Origin: Spirosoma fluviale
GTDB taxonomy: Bacteria; Bacteroidota; Bacteroidia; Cytophagales; Spirosomataceae
NCBI GenBank assembly: GCA_945901025.1
Contig: CAMDJW010000002.1
Location: 248,001 to 312,000 of the forward strand
Length of the DNA: 64,000 bases
Reading direction: 5' to 3'
Positions 18,729 to 26,427 of the stretch are shown piece by piece (position 1 is the stretch's first letter; every line of letters begins with the position of its first letter). Made by a program: the position numbers and the translations under genes. Below the pieces are notes generated by a model, which was given only the letters and a program-made list of their open reading frames with translations, searched no databases and had not been told where the DNA came from.

Positions 18729-19532
18729 ATGCTGCCTGAATCTTTTATAACAAACATCTTAGAAAAGCATATTCATACCCGTGCATTTCCGGCTACATCT
18801 GAAATCAAAAAGTTATTTACAAAAATTGTCTTAACGCTATTTCCTGAGCAGTCTAAAATGCATTTCAAAACAAAAGCAGAATTAAAGGCTGTGTTTGAAA
18901 GTTTAGAAACTGGATTAGAAAGTATTTTGCATTCGATGAAAGGGGAGTTAAAAGGATCTCCTGAAAAATTAGCCCAAGAATACTTCAGTAAAATACCGGA
19001 AATCCATGCATTATTATTGACCGATGTAGAGGCCATGGTACAAGGCGACCCCGCTGCTAGCACAGATTATGAAGTAATTAGAACATATCCAGGGTTTTAC
19101 GCCATGGCTTTTTATAGGTTGGCCCATGGATTACACCAACTATCCATCCCGTTGATCCCCAGAATTTTAACCGAATATGCCCATTCAAAAACGGGAATCG
19201 ATATTCATCCGGGGGCCAAAATAGGTCGGTATTTTTTTATGGACCACGGAACAGGAATTGTGATCGGTGAAACATGTACGATTGGTGAGCGAGTGAAAAT
19301 TTATCAGGGAGTGACCTTGGGCGCACTTTCTGTCGACAAGCGAATGGCAGCGACTAAAAGACACCCAACCATCGAAGATGGAGTGGTTATCTATTCAGGC
19401 GCTACTATTTTGGGAGGAGAAACCGTCGTAGGAAAAGAATCCATTATCGGTGGAAATGTTTGGCTGACCCATAGTGTTCCTGCACAAACTAAAATTTATC
19501 ATCAGGCTAATTCAAAATTAATCAAAGGTTAA
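18729..19532 (+). CDS. cysE: Serine O-acetyltransferase (CysE/EpsC type)
   Basis: 267 aa. Transfers acetyl from acetyl-CoA to L-serine, giving O-acetylserine. An N-terminal helical domain (about 1-110) precedes a left-handed beta-helix with hexapeptide repeats (HPGAKIGRYFFMDHGTGIVI, then GETCTIGERVKIYQGVTLG). The His and Asp of the MDHGTG segment are the catalytic pair in the family. It sits directly before the cysM gene (1-bp gap), so both steps of cysteine synthesis are made together. Confidence 0.94.
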   Translation: MLPESFITNILEKHIHTRAFPATSEIKKLFTKIVLTLFPEQSKMHFKTKAELKAVFESLETGLESILHSMKGELKGSPEKLAQEYFSKIPEIHALLLTDVEAMVQGDPAASTDYEVIRTYPGFYAMAFYRLAHGLHQLSIPLIPRILTEYAHSKTGIDIHPGAKIGRYFFMDHGTGIVIGETCTIGERVKIYQGVTLGALSVDKRMAATKRHPTIEDGVVIYSGATILGGETVVGKESIIGGNVWLTHSVPAQTKIYHQANSKLIKG

Positions 19533-19533
19533 A

Positions 19534-20409
19534 ATGAGCAACTTGTTAGATTTGGTTGGTAATACCCCGTTAGTGGCCCTCACACATTTGCATGATAATC
19601 CCAAAGTAAAAATTTTTGGGAAATTAGAAGGTGATAATCCTGGGGGTTCTGTCAAAGATCGTGCGGCTAAAAGCATGATTCAAGGGGCATTAGAGCGAGG
19701 AGAAATAAAGGCGGGGACTAAATTAATTGAAGCAACTTCAGGAAACACAGGCATCGCATTAGCCATGATTGCCCGTTTATATGGAATCGAAATTGAATTG
19801 GCCATGCCATCCAATTCGACCAAAGAACGCGTTCTGACTATGGAGGCTTTTGGTGCCAAAGTAACCTTAACCGAAACCATCGAATCAGCTCGTGATTATG
19901 CCATAGAAAAATCGAAATCTGGCGAATTTATTTTGCTGAATCAATTCGAAAATCCTGATAATTATTTAGCCCATTATAGAACCACGGGTCCTGAAATTTA
20001 TCGAGATACCCAGGGAAAAATTACTCATTTTGTTAGCTCCATGGGAACTACGGGCACGATTATGGGGACTTCCATGTATTTAAAAGAACAAAACCCTGAT
20101 ATTCAAATCGTGGGTTGCCAACCGACTGAAGGATCTAAAATACCCGGAATAAGACGTTGGCCCATCGAATACCGACCCAAAATTTATGACCCTTCACGGG
20201 TGGACCGAATTATGGATGTTTCCGAGCAGGATGCCATCGAAATGACTCGAAAACTAGCGAAAGTAGAAGGCGTTTTTGGAGGAATGAGTAGTGGAGGGGG
20301 GGTATCAGCCAGCATACGCCTTGCCAATGAATTAGAAGAAGGTCTAATTGTTTGTATTATCTGTGATCGGGGAGATCGCTATTTATCCAGTGGATTATTT
20401 GGCGATTAA
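19534..20409 (+). CDS. cysM: Cysteine synthase B (O-acetylserine sulfhydrylase)
   Basis: 291 aa fold-type-II PLP enzyme making cysteine from O-acetylserine and sulfide or thiosulfate. PLP lysine K41 lies in NPGGSVKDRAAK, the same number as in E. coli CysM. The substrate loop EATSGNTGIALAM and the MGTTGTIMG phosphate loop are intact. Short C-terminus (ending SSGLFGD), as in CysM rather than CysK. A run of seven G lies in the SSGGGVS codons. The end overlaps the convergent lipoprotein gene by 15 bp. Confidence 0.94.
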   Translation: MSNLLDLVGNTPLVALTHLHDNPKVKIFGKLEGDNPGGSVKDRAAKSMIQGALERGEIKAGTKLIEATSGNTGIALAMIARLYGIEIELAMPSNSTKERVLTMEAFGAKVTLTETIESARDYAIEKSKSGEFILLNQFENPDNYLAHYRTTGPEIYRDTQGKITHFVSSMGTTGTIMGTSMYLKEQNPDIQIVGCQPTEGSKIPGIRRWPIEYRPKIYDPSRVDRIMDVSEQDAIEMTRKLAKVEGVFGGMSSGGGVSASIRLANELEEGLIVCIICDRGDRYLSSGLFGD

Positions 20410-20955
20410 TACGCCTAATATTTGATAGCTCGTGGGTTCCGCTAAAAAAAACTGCTGCATTCCTTCAATATAATACGTTTGAATCCGTCCCTCTGAAAAA
20501 TTCATAAAGAGCTTTTTCCGAGTTTCAAATAAAAAGTTTTTTTGAGAAATCTCAATTTCTACCTTGGTGGGGCGCTCATCAGGATCTAAATGAATAATCA
20601 TTTTTTTGACTGGCAAACTTTCGTCCTTTTTCAAAGAATACCAATAAAATCCAGGCTCCGAAAGGTTATCGTAACTCTTTTCATAAGCTGGCTTATTAAG
20701 ATCTGCTTCTAGATATAGCGCAAATTCCTTTTCCCAATCTAAATTTGAGACAATTTTTACTTCCTTTTTCCCATCAAGGACAACCGTCTTGTGAACCCTT
20801 TGATTTGATTTGTCATACCCAATAATTTGCTGCTTTAAGAAAGCCGACCATGCAAAATAATTATTTTTTTGTACTGATTTCTCAGCACTGCCACAACCTA
20901 GGAGCAATCCAAAAACGAAAATAAAACTCGTTAAATTTTTCAGATAAATAATCAT
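20395..20955 (-). CDS. Unknown lipoprotein
   Basis: 186 aa. The signal peptide has a lipobox FGLLLGC (cysteine at about residue 22), so it is a lipoprotein. The mature chain alternates charged and hydrophobic residues, suggesting beta strands with a LolA-like look, but I do not recognise a named family. It is convergent with cysM and lies 76 bp downstream of the XRE gene stop on the same strand. The XRE terminator in between suggests its own promoter. Confidence 0.6.
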   Translation of the reverse strand: MIIYLKNLTSFIFVFGLLLGCGSAEKSVQKNNYFAWSAFLKQQIIGYDKSNQRVHKTVVLDGKKEVKIVSNLDWEKEFALYLEADLNKPAYEKSYDNLSEPGFYWYSLKKDESLPVKKMIIHLDPDERPTKVEIEISQKNFLFETRKKLFMNFSEGRIQTYYIEGMQQFFLAEPTSYQILGVLIAK

Positions 20956-20988
20956 TATTCAAAGGTACGCATATTAAGCAAACGAATA

Positions 20989-21019
20989 AAAATCCTTGGA
21001 GATTAAGTCCAAGGATTTT
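20989..21019 (-). terminator. Rho-independent terminator after the XRE gene
   Basis: A perfect 12-bp stem (AAAATCCTTGGA, 20989-21000, with TCCAAGGATTTT, 21008-21019) closes a 7-base loop, followed on the minus strand by a T-rich run (TTTTTATT). It begins 5 bases past the XRE stop. Confidence 0.8.
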
Positions 21020-21024
21020 AATGG

Positions 21025-21231
21025 TCAACCGCCAATCATTTCTTCAATAGGTATACTTAAAACTCGAGTTAATGAAAAAATCTTTTGAACGTTTGGGTAA
21101 TGTTTTCCTGACTCCCAATAATTGTAAGCGCTTTGGCTTACCCCAACGGCCTGTGCCACTTCTCGTTGGGTCAGCCGTTTTACCCGTCGAGATTTAATTA
21201 AAAGGACAGAGAAATTCAATTTTGTTTTCAT
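21025..21231 (-). CDS. XRE-family helix-turn-helix regulator
   Basis: 68 aa using the ATG at 21231. A longer frame upstream to 21306 encodes an unlikely leader. The HTH reads LTQREVAQAVGVSQSAYNYW, a textbook HTH_3 domain, with SALTRVL-like and IPIEEMIGG tails. It is a single-domain DNA-binding protein with no sensor domain. A region of about 236 bp separates it from the amidohydrolase remnant; it holds a possible palindromic operator and three GGTA repeats just upstream of the gene. Targets unknown. Confidence 0.85.
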   Translation of the reverse strand: MKTKLNFSVLLIKSRRVKRLTQREVAQAVGVSQSAYNYWESGKHYPNVQKIFSLTRVLSIPIEEMIGG

Positions 21232-21380
21232 AGTGTTAGGCGTTTTTGGGTTAGAATATATACCTATTTCAAATATGTTACCCAGATTACCTATTAAATT
21301 GTACAATAATATGAATTTTAATAACTATACTGATTTTCATTTTGCCTATAACGCATTTTAATATCCTGTAAGTTGATACA

Positions 21381-21395
21381 TGTCATTTAACGACA
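21381..21395. promoter_or_regulatory. Possible palindromic operator upstream of the XRE gene
   Basis: TGTCATTTAACGACA pairs at 6 of 7 positions around a central T. It lies in the non-coding stretch between the XRE gene and the amidohydrolase remnant, about 150 bp upstream of the XRE start. Autoregulation is only a guess. Confidence 0.25.
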
Positions 21396-21416
21396 TATTT
21401 GAATTTAAATAATTAC

Positions 21417-21448
21417 AAAAAAAGGAGTAGAATAAATTCCACTCCTTT
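21417..21448 (-). terminator. Terminator after the amidohydrolase remnant
   Basis: AAAGGAGT-A-GAAT and ATTC-C-ACTCCTTT form a 12-bp stem with one mismatch and a 2-base loop, followed on the minus strand by a run of T. It stands about 20 bases past the remnant's C-terminal stop (21468) and so marks the old gene end. Confidence 0.75.
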
Positions 21449-21467
21449 CATTTTTGACCTAATTTTT

Positions 21468-22024
21468 TTACTCAATCGAATATTTATACTTATATCTTTC
21501 AAACAATTGGCTATGCTTATTATCCAAGTTTATCGCTCGGCCTTGAATAAAAGCATGCGTTACGGTGCTTGATTTAATATCTAAAATATCGCCATTCGAT
21601 ATAACGATGTTGGCATCTTTCCCATTTTCAAGACTTGGTTCCATGAATAAGGCCCCTTGGTATTAGAAAGCATTTGTGAAGGCGACCGATAAGTAGTCAT
21701 AGAAGGCTGCACTTGGCTCATCCCGTAATCGCTGTATATATCGATAAAGGAAGGATAAATCGATTTCCCTTTGCAATCGATCACGATGGCGTCTTTGGGT
21801 ATAGGCAAATTAACCCCTACAGCTTCAATTTTCCCTTGTTTGATAATTAGGGTAGCTGAGTTGAGGATTGTTTTGGCGTCTTTATAAATTTTTGCGTTTG
21901 TAAAAGCGTAGTATCCAGACCGTGGGGTGGCCACATCGTTAGCGGGATACGTGGTTTGGGCGAAGACCGGACTAACGAATAGCCATAGAATAAGGGATAA
22001 CCCACCGAAGGATTTTAATTTCAT
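21468..22024 (-). pseudogene. Amidohydrolase remnant: large internal deletion plus frameshift
   Basis: The N-terminal frame (22024 down to about 21635) encodes a signal peptide and the start of a Bacteroidota amidohydrolase (FTNAKIYKDAKTILNSATLI, YPSFIDIYSDYG, TKGPYSWNQ). At about 21631-21640 it meets, in another frame, the family's C-terminal end (SLENGKDANIVISNGDILDI, then THAFIQGRAINLDNK to a stop at 21468). Full-length relatives run to about 1000 aa, so roughly 800 codons between the two parts are missing. The first frame reads on only to a stop at 21581. The metal-binding core is gone, so it cannot be an active enzyme. The matching terminator lies just downstream. Confidence 0.85.
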
Positions 22025-22054
22025 TTTTCGTTTGCTGATTGATTTAATTTAAAA

Positions 22055-23404
22055 TTATTTAAGTAATTGTACTTCTGTTTTGCCGTAATAGTTAGCGATG
22101 CATTTACACCAAAGATGCTTTGGGTCAGTGGATAATTCTTCCATGAAAAACATGGTATTTTTATTTTGAATGGGGGAAATTACAACTTGTTTATTCTTTG
22201 ATTTAAGTATCAGATCAAACCTTTTTGCATTTTCATTGGCGTATTTTTTAGCTTTATCAAAACCCCATTCATCATAAAATTTTTTTGAGTTTTGATTAAA
22301 AAACAAGAGCGTTAAAAATACAACTAATAATGAAATTTGAGAAATAGCTAGGCTTGCAGGATTTATGTGGCCTACCTTGTATTTAATCCAAACAATAAGA
22401 TATCCAAACCCCAAAATCAAATACATCAAGATTAAACTCTGAATTCGATCAGGAATAAAATCTTCGCCTAGCGCTAAAGCCATGGGAACAAAAGCTAAAA
22501 AATAGCTCACGAGGAACAAGATTAAAAGACCTATGATTTCCTTAAATGACAGAAGATATTGTTTTTTTGGCTTATCAATAGTAAAGAACAAAAGCAAGTT
22601 GAAAACCCAAATCAGCGGTGATTTAACATAAATTTTAAGTAACATACCAAAATTCAACATAGACTCTGTAAGGCCTTTCATGTAATCAATATGTTTAGGG
22701 GCACGGACTTTATTTCCGGGGGAAAGGAAGACTAGTCCTATGGAAATGCCCCAAATGATGAAAAATAAAATAGTCTCCAATTTGATTTTTCTCTGTTTCC
22801 AAGCTGTATATAATTGGAATGGCCAGAAAATTCCTGAAAACATGATCATCGAAATTTCGCTTGACCCAATCAAACAAAAAATGATGCAAGAAAGCAAAGT
22901 GATTCTTAATATGGGCTTAGAGCAATAGAAATATACGTTGACAAATAATAGAACTAAATGAAAAGATAAGTAGTAATAATGGCCTGAGAACCAATAAAAT
23001 AATTGGAAAAGGCCTGGTATTGTATACCAACAAACGGCTTGGCTGACAAATGAAAGAATCCAGAGATTAGGATTATTGTGCGGGATTTGGAATACATTTT
23101 TTAGAAAATAATAGCCATTAGCAAAGCCAATTACAATTAAGGCGATCGTTCCCCACTTAAAATGTTCAAAGGAAGTACTGAAAACTAAGGGATTAAAATG
23201 AAGGAGAAGATCGGCGAAATAACGCCCGCTCCAACCCACATAATAATGGTAGGTGCCCAAAAATATTCCATATTCCCTGCCCATCCAGCCGAAGCAAAAG
23301 TCATCAGTGATGCTGGGTTGATTATAAAATGATAGGGAAATTAATAGGAATGCCATAAATCCCCACACTAATAAGCTAAGAAATAAAGGGATTTTTGAGA
23401 ACAT
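22055..23404 (-). CDS. Multi-pass membrane protein (GT-C/DUF6056-like)
   Basis: 449 aa with about ten membrane segments. The first external loop contains ITDDFCFGWMGREYG and WSGRYFADLLL, with an acidic pair soon after the first span as in GT-C glycosyltransferases and DUF6056 proteins. A soluble domain of about 75 residues follows the last span. It is probably a lipid-linked-sugar glycosyltransferase or related envelope enzyme, but the exact reaction is unknown. It is the last gene of the glycan operon, 18 bp after the GT2 gene. Confidence 0.65.
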   Translation of the reverse strand: MFSKIPLFLSLLVWGFMAFLLISLSFYNQPSITDDFCFGWMGREYGIFLGTYHYYVGWSGRYFADLLLHFNPLVFSTSFEHFKWGTIALIVIGFANGYYFLKNVFQIPHNNPNLWILSFVSQAVCWYTIPGLFQLFYWFSGHYYYLSFHLVLLFVNVYFYCSKPILRITLLSCIIFCLIGSSEISMIMFSGIFWPFQLYTAWKQRKIKLETILFFIIWGISIGLVFLSPGNKVRAPKHIDYMKGLTESMLNFGMLLKIYVKSPLIWVFNLLLFFTIDKPKKQYLLSFKEIIGLLILFLVSYFLAFVPMALALGEDFIPDRIQSLILMYLILGFGYLIVWIKYKVGHINPASLAISQISLLVVFLTLLFFNQNSKKFYDEWGFDKAKKYANENAKRFDLILKSKNKQVVISPIQNKNTMFFMEELSTDPKHLWCKCIANYYGKTEVQLLK

Positions 23405-23422
23405 GGTTTTATCGCAGACTCA

Positions 23423-24148
23423 TTAAAAAATGACTCTATTTTTTCGTAAGTATTGCGTGAAAAATAAATAGGCTATGTATAAAAATCGATTTTTAGCTCG
23501 TTTTATTTCGCTAGAAATATTTCTTTTTCTTGCTTCAGCTATGCGGCAAGTCACTTGAGTTTCTATCCATTGAGCAGATGAGTTTAGTAATTTCCCCGTA
23601 TGATCTAATGAATAATTCATGTACCTAGCGTCTAATTTTAGCGATTGAAGCAACGGGGTTTTGACTAATTTAAATGCGCAAGAGAAATCATGAAGTTGGG
23701 AATTAAAGATAGAGTTACAAAGTTGATTAGAAACCTTTTGCCCAAAGCGATTAAACTCATTATCATATTTACGATTCCGGTGAGTAAAAACAATATCCGC
23801 ATCTTGGCTGCCTAATGCTAAAAGCATTTGATTCACGTTATCGATGGGAAATTGGCCATCCGAATCGGTGATTAAAGTCCAGTCGTATTGGGCCTGTGAA
23901 ATGGCTTTTTGAAATGAAAATCCCGGCCCTTCATTTTGCTCATTTCGTAAAATAGTAACTCGTTGGTTTCCTAAAAAGGAATCTCGGACCGATTCGTATT
24001 GGTGTAAATCACTATGGTCATCACAAATGATTACTTCTCCTGCTGATATATCAGGATGTTGATCGAAAAACGCAAGCCATTCGTTTGCCAACTGGATTAT
24101 TCCGGGGCATTCGTTAAAGGCTGCGGTGACGATGCTGATGGATTTCAT
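23423..24148 (-). CDS. GT2 family glycosyltransferase
   Basis: 241 aa GT-A fold enzyme. The start SISIVTAAFNECPGIIQLAN and the acidic motifs EVIICDDHSD and WTLITDSDGQFP (DxD near residue 96) match DPM-synthase-like GT2 enzymes that move sugars to lipid carriers. A later IVFTHRNRKYD corresponds to the IGSR region. No C-terminal membrane spans, unlike many GT2 relatives. The ATG overlaps the epimerase stop (ATGA). Confidence 0.88.
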   Translation of the reverse strand: MKSISIVTAAFNECPGIIQLANEWLAFFDQHPDISAGEVIICDDHSDLHQYESVRDSFLGNQRVTILRNEQNEGPGFSFQKAISQAQYDWTLITDSDGQFPIDNVNQMLLALGSQDADIVFTHRNRKYDNEFNRFGQKVSNQLCNSIFNSQLHDFSCAFKLVKTPLLQSLKLDARYMNYSLDHTGKLLNSSAQWIETQVTCRIAEARKRNISSEIKRAKNRFLYIAYLFFTQYLRKNRVIF

Positions 24149-25032
24149 ACTTCGATGAGTTGGCTTATTCCTTGTTCAAGCGATATTTCAGGATTCCAAT
24201 CTAAGTATTTTTGCGCTTTTGATATATCGGCTAATGTTTCTTCAGCGTCCCCAGATCTCCTTTCGGTATGGTAATTCTCGATCGGGAAGAAATTCGCTAG
24301 TTCTTTAATGGAATAATTGATGCCCGAACCGATGTTAAAAATTTCTCCTACAGTCTCGGAATTCATTGCGGCCACATTCGCTTTGACGATATCTAATACA
24401 TGAATAAAATCTCGCCTTTGTTCGCCGGAACCATGAATTTCAAGCTTTTCTCCTTTTTTAAATCGATCTATAAAAATCCCGAGTACGAGTGCATACGCCC
24501 CGGTGGCTGGCTGGCCCGGTCCATACACATTAAAGTACCTCAAAATATTGCACTTAAGGCCAAAATTTCGATAAAACTGCTGCACATACAATTCGCCGAC
24601 ATGCTTGGTAAGGCCATAAAAATTCAAGAAATCACCTGGATCTCCTTCTTTTTGAACCCCCATTTTATTTCCATAAAAGGTTGACGAACCTGAATACACA
24701 ATGCGTTTAACTCCATTTTTTTTACACGCTTGCAAGATATTTAAAGTCCCTAAAGCATTGCTTTCATGACATTGTTCAGGCATATCGAAAGACGGACCAC
24801 TTCTGGAAAAGGCCGCCATGTGAAAAACACCATCGATATTTTTAGTTACCTCTAGGCACAAATTGCTGTCTTCAATTTTACCAATAATCAATTTTGCTTT
24901 TGGATTAATTTTTGTAGGATCGCCAAAAGACATATCGTCCAAAATGCTCACTTGATGACCTAAAGAAATCAGGTAATTACACAAATGAGTCCCAATAAAT
25001 CCGGCGCCGCCGGTCACTAAATAATGCATCAT
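24145..25032 (-). CDS. NAD-dependent sugar-nucleotide epimerase/dehydratase
   Basis: 295 aa extended SDR. The NAD loop VTGGAGFIGTHLCNYL is at residues 6-21. The catalytic serine/threonine is in YSGSSTFYG, and the YxxxK dyad is YGLTKHVGE. The C-terminal half has FNIGSGINYSIKELAN, typical of UDP-glucose 4-epimerase-like enzymes. Substrate unknown; UDP-hexose is the family default. Two methionines start the frame; 25032 or 25029 is possible. Confidence 0.9.
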   Translation of the reverse strand: MMHYLVTGGAGFIGTHLCNYLISLGHQVSILDDMSFGDPTKINPKAKLIIGKIEDSNLCLEVTKNIDGVFHMAAFSRSGPSFDMPEQCHESNALGTLNILQACKKNGVKRIVYSGSSTFYGNKMGVQKEGDPGDFLNFYGLTKHVGELYVQQFYRNFGLKCNILRYFNVYGPGQPATGAYALVLGIFIDRFKKGEKLEIHGSGEQRRDFIHVLDIVKANVAAMNSETVGEIFNIGSGINYSIKELANFFPIENYHTERRSGDAEETLADISKAQKYLDWNPEISLEQGISQLIEV

Positions 25033-25072
25033 ATATGGTTAATCGACAAATTTACAATTTATCCCTAGATCC

Positions 25073-25819
25073 TTAACGGATTTGATCTTTTTGGTTTAAA
25101 AATAAATTAGCTTCATTAAGTTCCTCTGGGGTATTTATTCCAATAGACTTATAATAAGGCTGATCTAGGCGCCAAAAAATTTCAGTTTTTTGCTGAATGG
25201 TTTCAAAAAATTTAACAAAATTTCGTTCGCCGGTAACTTTCCCAAAGGGCGCATTCAATTTATACACTGGCCATGCGGACTCAATTGACCCGCGGGTAAA
25301 GGCAAAAATCCCCATATCTTTAAATCCAAACGCATCACATTTTTCACCTTCCCTACTCTCCCAAACAGCTAATGGGGAACCTAATTTAAACTGAACATAG
25401 GGAGAAGAAACCCAGACCAGAGGGACTGAAACTTCGTATTTATTCAGATCTGAAAACAAGGTTTGATGCAATTCGGCATCACAAAACGGTTGATCTCCCC
25501 ATTGCACAATCACTTGAAAATCTTCAGGACGATTGAACAAGGATTCAAATAATTGATTCATTGCATCAAACATTCCAGTGGCAGATTCTTGTACCCAAAC
25601 ATGTATGTTTTTGGGTGCGGAAGAGGCGATATGAAGGTCGAAATATTCCTTTCCAGCGGGACTTAAGAGTAAAATCATTTCGTCGACATGGGAAGTGCCC
25701 TGCTCCACAATCAAATCAAAAATAGATTTAGACTGATAAATGGCTGTAAAAATTTTGGGCAAATCGCTATGAAGGCGACTTCCTTTACCGGCGGCTGGAA
25801 TTACAATGAACTTTTTCAT
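25073..25819 (-). CDS. Sugar nucleotidyltransferase-like protein
   Basis: 248 aa. The N-terminal VIPAAGKGSRLHSDLPKIF is the nucleotide-binding signature of GlmU/IspD/MobA-type transferases, and the IVQWGDQPF segment supplies the metal-binding Asp. The C-terminal YYKSIGINTPEELNEAN is typical of enzymes activating sugar phosphates to NDP-sugars. Its ATG overlaps the HAD gene stop (ATGA), suggesting that phosphatase and nucleotidyltransferase act in sequence, as in heptose activation (inference). Confidence 0.85.
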   Translation of the reverse strand: MKKFIVIPAAGKGSRLHSDLPKIFTAIYQSKSIFDLIVEQGTSHVDEMILLLSPAGKEYFDLHIASSAPKNIHVWVQESATGMFDAMNQLFESLFNRPEDFQVIVQWGDQPFCDAELHQTLFSDLNKYEVSVPLVWVSSPYVQFKLGSPLAVWESREGEKCDAFGFKDMGIFAFTRGSIESAWPVYKLNAPFGKVTGERNFVKFFETIQQKTEIFWRLDQPYYKSIGINTPEELNEANLFLNQKDQIR

Positions 25820-26427
25820 CCTTGGGCAATTAAATATTTCAAATATTCATTTATTTCAGGAAAATACAAATCTGATTTTTTAGCAATTAGTGGATTATGA
25901 ACTCCAACGGCTAATATACCTGCATTTTTCAAACTTTCGATTCCTTGTATTGAGTCTTCGATTCCATGCACTGAACCTGAGATATTGAATTTTGAAATAC
26001 ATGTTAAAAAAGGTTCAGGATCTGGTTTGGATTTTTTATAATCGTCGGCGGCAATAATTCCGTCAAAAAACCCAGCAATTTGATGCACATTAAGTAATAG
26101 GTCGATGGAGAGCCGATTTCCTCCCGTCACAATAAATACTCGATTCCCTGCACTTTTCAAATTCCGGATAAGGTCAAAATCGACCAAGGCTTTTATGGAA
26201 TTTAGGTCGGCCTGATAGGTTTGGGATTTATATGAAGCCAGTTTTTTCACCATGGCCTCATCATCGGAATAATTGGCAAACACGTCTTTGGTTTTAATTC
26301 CCTTCAATGATTCATAAGGAGGGCATTCCCCTAACTCAAAAGTCAAAAAAGTCTTTTGAAAAGCTAATTCGTGCGCTGAATCAGTGTCAAAAAGAGTTCC
26401 ATCAAAATCAAAAAGTAGATTATACAT
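25816..26427 (-). CDS. HAD-superfamily phosphatase
   Basis: 203 aa from the ATG at 26427 (the frame extends to a TTG at 26436). HAD motifs in order are FDFDGTLFD (residues 6-14, with nucleophile Asp and acid Asp), VFIVTGG, and KKSKPDPEPFLTC followed by GIEDSIQGIESLKNAG. It resembles beta-phosphoglucomutase/GPH-type phosphatases. The start overlaps the fusion gene's end by 8 bp and the end overlaps the nucleotidyltransferase gene. Confidence 0.9.
   Translation of the reverse strand: MYNLLFDFDGTLFDTDSAHELAFQKTFLTFELGECPPYESLKGIKTKDVFANYSDDEAMVKKLASYKSQTYQADLNSIKALVDFDLIRNLKSAGNRVFIVTGGNRLSIDLLLNVHQIAGFFDGIIAADDYKKSKPDPEPFLTCISKFNISGSVHGIEDSIQGIESLKNAGILAVGVHNPLIAKKSDLYFPEINEYLKYLIAQG

Noticed and set aside
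20296..20302. Run of seven G in cysM as a phase-variation tract
   Set aside because: It encodes the conserved SSGGGVS turn, cysM is a housekeeping gene, and a single tract of seven is weak evidence.
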